Source: CAVYPR01 sp052145775
GTDB taxonomy: Bacteria > Actinomycetota > Acidimicrobiia > Acidimicrobiales > RAAP-2
Assembly (NCBI GenBank): GCA_052145775.1
Contig: JBKQNY010000215.1
Coordinates: 1-7,606, forward strand
Reading direction: 5' to 3'
Length of the DNA stretch: 7,606 nt
Part shown: in pieces, positions 5,429 to 7,606 of the stretch
How positions within the stretch are numbered: the first letter of the stretch is position 1
Layout: each line of letters starts with the position of its first letter
The notes under the pieces: generated by a model
Databases searched by the model: none
Told to the model about the DNA's origin: nothing
The model's input: the letters and a program-made list of their open reading frames with translations, nothing else
Program-made: the position numbers and the translations under genes

Positions 5429-5632
5429 AAGCCCGCGGCACCGCCCTACAACCCCGGCGACGGGGTTGACCCACCGTTCATGGTCGGCCGGAGGGACGTC
5501 CTGGAGAGCATCGAGGAGGCCCTCACAACGGGACCGCGCAGCCAATGGTTCGGACACGGACTGGTGGGGGACCGGGCGGTGCCGACACTGCCTGACCAAT
5601 GGTTGAGAGGACAATTCGAGCACGAGAGGTGA
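5393..5632 (+). pseudogene. Truncated AAA-type ATP-binding protein, N-terminal remnant only
   Basis: A GTG at 5393 has GGAGG (5384-5388) 4 nt upstream and begins MPRGSRTLANSRK. Residues about 18-50 include YNPGDGVDPPFMVGRRDVL followed by ESIEEALTTGPRS. This is the N-terminal linker of a family of actinobacterial AAA ATPases (NP..G..PP.xGR..xl..f..al..GP), which normally continues into a Walker A loop within about 15 residues and runs for roughly 400 residues. Here similarity stops at about base 5550. No GxxxxGKT follows, and the frame ends at the TGA 5630-5632. The break coincides with the first copy of a 9-bp direct repeat. An earlier in-frame ATG at 5357 has no good ribosome-binding site. 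The stop lies 2 bp before the hydrolase ATG, so the remnant could still influence its translation. The family call rests on memory of the motif. Confidence 0.6.
5542..5604. repeat. 9-bp direct repeat CCAATGGTT flanking 45 bp
   Basis: CCAATGGTT occurs at 5542-5550 and again at 5596-5604. The first copy marks where similarity to the ATPase family ends; the second lies 30 bp before the hydrolase start codon. The 45 bp between them have no obvious inverted ends. This may be a rearrangement scar or coincidence. Confidence 0.5.
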
Positions 5633-5634
5633 CC

Positions 5635-6339
5635 ATGGCGTACGCCCAGGTGGGTGACATCAAGCTCTTCTACGAGGTGCACGGGGAAGGGTCACCGGTC
5701 GTCCTCATTCCGGGCCTCGGTGCCGACACGAGACTCTTCTCCAACGTGTTCCCGCTTCTCGCCTTGCGCCACCGCGTCATCGTCCTCGATCCACGAGGAG
5801 GCGGGCAGAGCGACAAGCGGACCGGCGACTACACCATCGAGCAGATGGCAGATGACGTTGCCGGACTGTTCGGCGCACTTGAGCTCGCCCACGCCGACGT
5901 CGTGGGCTACTCGATGGGAGGCAAGATCGCGCTCCAGTTGGCGGCCGACCACCCCGAATTGGTCGACCATCTGGTCCTGGCTGCCACCGCAGTCCGGCCA
6001 CCGGTGACGCACCGCTTCTCCCAACGCTGGTTCATCATGGACGTCGTCTCGAGGATTCCCATCCTGCGCAAGGCCGATGGCCAACCCTCCTATGCCTTCG
6101 AGGCGCAGCGCCGGGCGTCGCAGTCCTTCGACGGGCGCCAGCTGCTCGCCCGGGTCAAGGCCGGCACCTTGATCATTCGGGCCCGGCGCGACCGGATGGT
6201 GCCGGCCAGCGACGCCGCCGAGCTCGAACACATTTCCGGCAGTTCGCGGGTAGACCTGCCCGGAGGGCACCTGACGCTGGTCATGGTGCACGGCAAGCTG
6301 TTCGCCGAAATGATCTCCTCGTTCTTGAGTGAGGCCTAA
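5635..6339 (+). CDS. Alpha/beta hydrolase
   Basis: This 234-residue protein has the full alpha/beta hydrolase pattern. VVLIPGLGAD (23-31) is the oxyanion-hole loop, with Pro in place of the usual His before Gly. LDPRGGGQSD (51-60) is the conserved strand-turn. GYSMGG (91-96) is the nucleophile elbow with Ser93. Asp186 (in RRDRMVP) and His212 (in GGHLTL) complete the triad. The cap between about 120 and 165 is short. Such enzymes cleave esters, lactones or C-C bonds; the substrate is not evident. It resembles the 3-oxoadipate enol-lactonase/esterase-like group, without proof. ATG 5635 is chosen because GAGAGG lies 5 nt upstream and MAYAQVGDIKLFYE matches typical family starts; an in-frame ATG at 5599 lacks this support. 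It is preceded by the ATPase remnant and followed by a terminator-like repeat. Confidence 0.9.
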   Translation: MAYAQVGDIKLFYEVHGEGSPVVLIPGLGADTRLFSNVFPLLALRHRVIVLDPRGGGQSDKRTGDYTIEQMADDVAGLFGALELAHADVVGYSMGGKIALQLAADHPELVDHLVLAATAVRPPVTHRFSQRWFIMDVVSRIPILRKADGQPSYAFEAQRRASQSFDGRQLLARVKAGTLIIRARRDRMVPASDAAELEHISGSSRVDLPGGHLTLVMVHGKLFAEMISSFLSEA

Positions 6340-6390
6340 GTCACATGCTCGGGACTCCGCTCCATCGCACGGGACTGGGGACGTGCTGTA

Positions 6391-6455
6391 GCGCTACCCG
6401 GAAGTACTGCCTTTCGTGCTCGCGCCAAGAGCTCGCGTGCCGGTAGCGCCTTTTT
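6391..6455 (+). terminator. Probable terminator after the hydrolase gene
   Basis: GCGCTACCCGG (6391-6401) pairs with CCGGTAGCGC (6440-6449) through ten pairs with one extra C, followed by TTTTT at 6451-6455. The loop is long, 38 nt, and contains GCTCGCG twice (6418-6424, 6431-6437). The element lies between convergent genes, 51 bp past the hydrolase stop. T-run polarity indicates that it ends rightward transcription. Confidence 0.55.
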
Positions 6456-6462
6456 GCCGCAC

Positions 6463-7242
6463 TTACGTGGAGGCCATCCCGGGGTCTAGCAATGCTGCTG
6501 ACGCGGGCTCGAGATAGAGGATGGCGTGACCTGCCGTTCGAAGCGCTGAGGCCGGGCAGTTCGTGGTGATGGGCCCGGTGAGCGCGGCCCGAACCGGTTC
6601 GGCTTTCCGCGCCTCTGGGACGATGGCCAGCACCCGCCCGGCCCGCAGGAGGGCAGGAACGGTCACGGTGAGGGCGGTGGCGGGCACCGAGGCGATGTCG
6701 GGGAAGTGGCCCTCGGCCACCTGCTGGCTGCGGCAGGCCGCATCGAGCTCCACCACCTTCACATCGAGCGGATCGTCGAAGTCGGCCACCCCGGGGTCGT
6801 TGAAGGCCAGATGGCCGTTCTCGCCAATGCCCAGCGCGCACAGGTCGAGGGGGTGGTCGGCGAGCAACGCGGCGTAGCGGGGGCCCTCGGTGGCCGGATC
6901 GGCCAGGCCGTCGATGTAGTGGACGGCCCGGGGCCGGGCGGGCTCGGCGATCCGCTCACGGATCCACCGGCAGAAGCCGGCGGGGTGGTCCGGCCCCACG
7001 CCCACGTACTCGTCCATGTGGAAGACGACCGTGTCAGACCAGGGCACGTCGGGCGTGGCCGCCACCAGCGCCTCGACGAAGGCCAGCTGGGAGTTGCCGG
7101 TGGCAAACATGGCGTGGACAACACCCCGGGCCTCAACGGCCGCCCGCATGACGGCTGCCGCCTCGTCGGCCGCCGCCCTGGCCATCGCCTGCACGTCGTC
7201 GTGGACCTGGACGGGGAGGGAGTCGACCGTCAACGTGCGCAC
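6463..7242 (-). CDS. nagB: Glucosamine-6-phosphate deaminase-like protein (NagB/6-phosphogluconolactonase superfamily)
   Basis: This 259-residue protein fits the NagB family, which converts glucosamine-6-phosphate to fructose-6-phosphate and ammonia in the cytoplasm. FATGNSQ (46-52) is the phosphate-binding loop, where classical NagB has PTGSTP. FHMDEYVG (74-81) carries the catalytic-base Asp77. GIGENGHLAFNDP (138-150) carries His144. In E. coli NagB the ring-opening triad is Asp141, His143 and Glu148; here the first is Asn142 and the last Asp149, so two of three positions are changed. This variant motif is, as I recall, common to a NagB-like subgroup in actinobacteria and planctomycetes, and the exact substrate may differ. 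The C-terminal half, with PALLRAGRVLAIVPEARKA, is well conserved. The GTG start has GGAGG 6 nt upstream (7249-7253 on the + strand), which fixes it. The length is normal. Confidence 0.85.
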   Translation of the reverse strand: MRTLTVDSLPVQVHDDVQAMARAAADEAAAVMRAAVEARGVVHAMFATGNSQLAFVEALVAATPDVPWSDTVVFHMDEYVGVGPDHPAGFCRWIRERIAEPARPRAVHYIDGLADPATEGPRYAALLADHPLDLCALGIGENGHLAFNDPGVADFDDPLDVKVVELDAACRSQQVAEGHFPDIASVPATALTVTVPALLRAGRVLAIVPEARKAEPVRAALTGPITTNCPASALRTAGHAILYLEPASAALLDPGMAST

Positions 7243-7275
7243 CTGCCACCTCCGCCTAATCCGCCGATAAGGGTC

Positions 7276-7281
7276 ATTATG
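7276..7281 (-). promoter_or_regulatory. Candidate -10 box of the nagB-like gene
   Basis: On the - strand this reads CATAAT, five of six matches to TATAAT, in the only A/T-rich island upstream of the gene. The -35 region is poor. It overlaps a short inverted repeat, ATAA (7267-7270) with TTAT (7277-7280), which could be a repressor site. The leader would be about 27 nt. Confidence 0.35.
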
Positions 7282-7469
7282 TAAAGCTACGAAAAGGGGC
7301 CCGAGAGGCCGCTTCCGGTACCGAGCTCCTGGTCACCGCCGGCTGCGCCCCACAGGACTGGGCCGGTCGCCGGGATCCTCGACGGCCCGAGGGTAGCCGG
7401 TTCCCGGTGAGGCCATGGCCGGCGTCGGGCGGCAAACATCGCCGCTGGACGCTCATGACGCCCCGTTCC

Positions 7470-7606
7470 TCAGGTACCTGCGGCCAGGGCACGAAGCTCG
7501 CCGACGGAGGCATCCAGGATGGCGGTGAGGTCCCGGTCGTCGTCCCCGGTCGCCCAGCGGTCGATCGACACCCGCAGCACCGTCATGCCGGCGTCGGCCG
7601 CCAAGG
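7470..7606 (-). CDS. C-terminal end of a probable TetR-family transcriptional regulator (5' end beyond window)
   Basis: Translating the right edge on the - strand gives 44 residues ending at the TGA 7470-7472. They begin LAADAGMTVLRVSIDRW and end DASVGELRALAAGT. This matches the last helices of TetR-family regulators: the pattern 'A..a..vLr.alDrW...G...dL...ld.a...L..L' is typical of the C-terminal ligand-binding domain. The DNA-binding half is outside the window. It is co-directional with the nagB-like gene, 227 bp upstream of it, so joint transcription is possible but not evident. The assignment rests on a short tail and is moderate. Confidence 0.6.
   Translation of the reverse strand, partial: LAADAGMTVLRVSIDRWATGDDDRDLTAILDASVGELRALAAGT

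Noticed and set aside
7277..7513. Short - strand frame containing MSVQRRCLPPDAGHG
   Set aside because: It overlaps the TetR-like tail in another frame, has odd composition and runs into the nagB-like promoter; likely chance.
1..7606. CRISPR array, insertion sequence or rRNA/tRNA genes
   Set aside because: No regularly spaced repeats, no transposase motif and no conserved rRNA or tRNA stretches were seen on either strand.

Overview
The window is GC-rich, densely coded bacterial DNA with strong G/C preference at third codon positions. It points to a high-GC actinobacterium, most likely from the class Acidimicrobiia. The signs are a DUF4193 zinc-ribbon protein (an actinobacterial family), a two-domain ThyX-like protein, -10 boxes of the TAnnnT type, GTG starts, and a 450-residue protein with an Arg/Gly/Glu-rich linker that I recall only from that lineage. 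The class assignment is an inference from memory of these families.

Layout. (1) Positions 1-1008 hold the 3' end of a ThyX-like gene whose 5' part lies outside the window. (2) Positions 1009-1363 have no gene but contain the most interesting signal: a good promoter (1055-1084) followed directly by about 200 nt that fold into at least six helices, including a GAAA tetraloop hairpin and a possible loop-loop pseudoknot. A second promoter (1305-1332) then serves the next gene. (3) Positions 1364-2834 are a tight three-gene + strand operon: DUF4193 zinc ribbon, a helical hypothetical protein starting 8 nt inside it, and a GNAT acetyltransferase. (4) The 450-residue protein (2809-4161) runs on the - strand and overlaps the GNAT gene tail-to-tail by 26 bp. 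(5) Positions 4162-4497 are an intergenic stretch with a perfect inverted repeat near a weak promoter. They lead to a pair of small + strand genes (4498-4632 and 4629-4868) joined by an ATGA overlap, with tandem hairpins after them.

(6) Positions 4869-5392 hold no recognisable gene. They end in a cluster of CTAG-containing repeats and a decayed AAA-type ATPase gene (5393-5632) cut off before its Walker A motif. This is the accessory-looking, recombined part of the window. (7) An intact alpha/beta hydrolase (5635-6339) follows, with a terminator-like inverted repeat plus T5 after it. (8) On the - strand lie a NagB-family glucosamine-6-phosphate deaminase-like gene (6463-7242) and, at the right edge, the 3' end of a probable TetR-family regulator (7470-7606). 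The TetR tail was found by direct translation of the window edge.

The genes do not form one pathway. The first operon and the 450-residue protein look like lineage core genes of unknown function; the NagB-like enzyme suggests amino-sugar metabolism. The best candidates for something undescribed are the structured RNA at about 1092-1290 and the coupled small-protein pair at 4498-4868.
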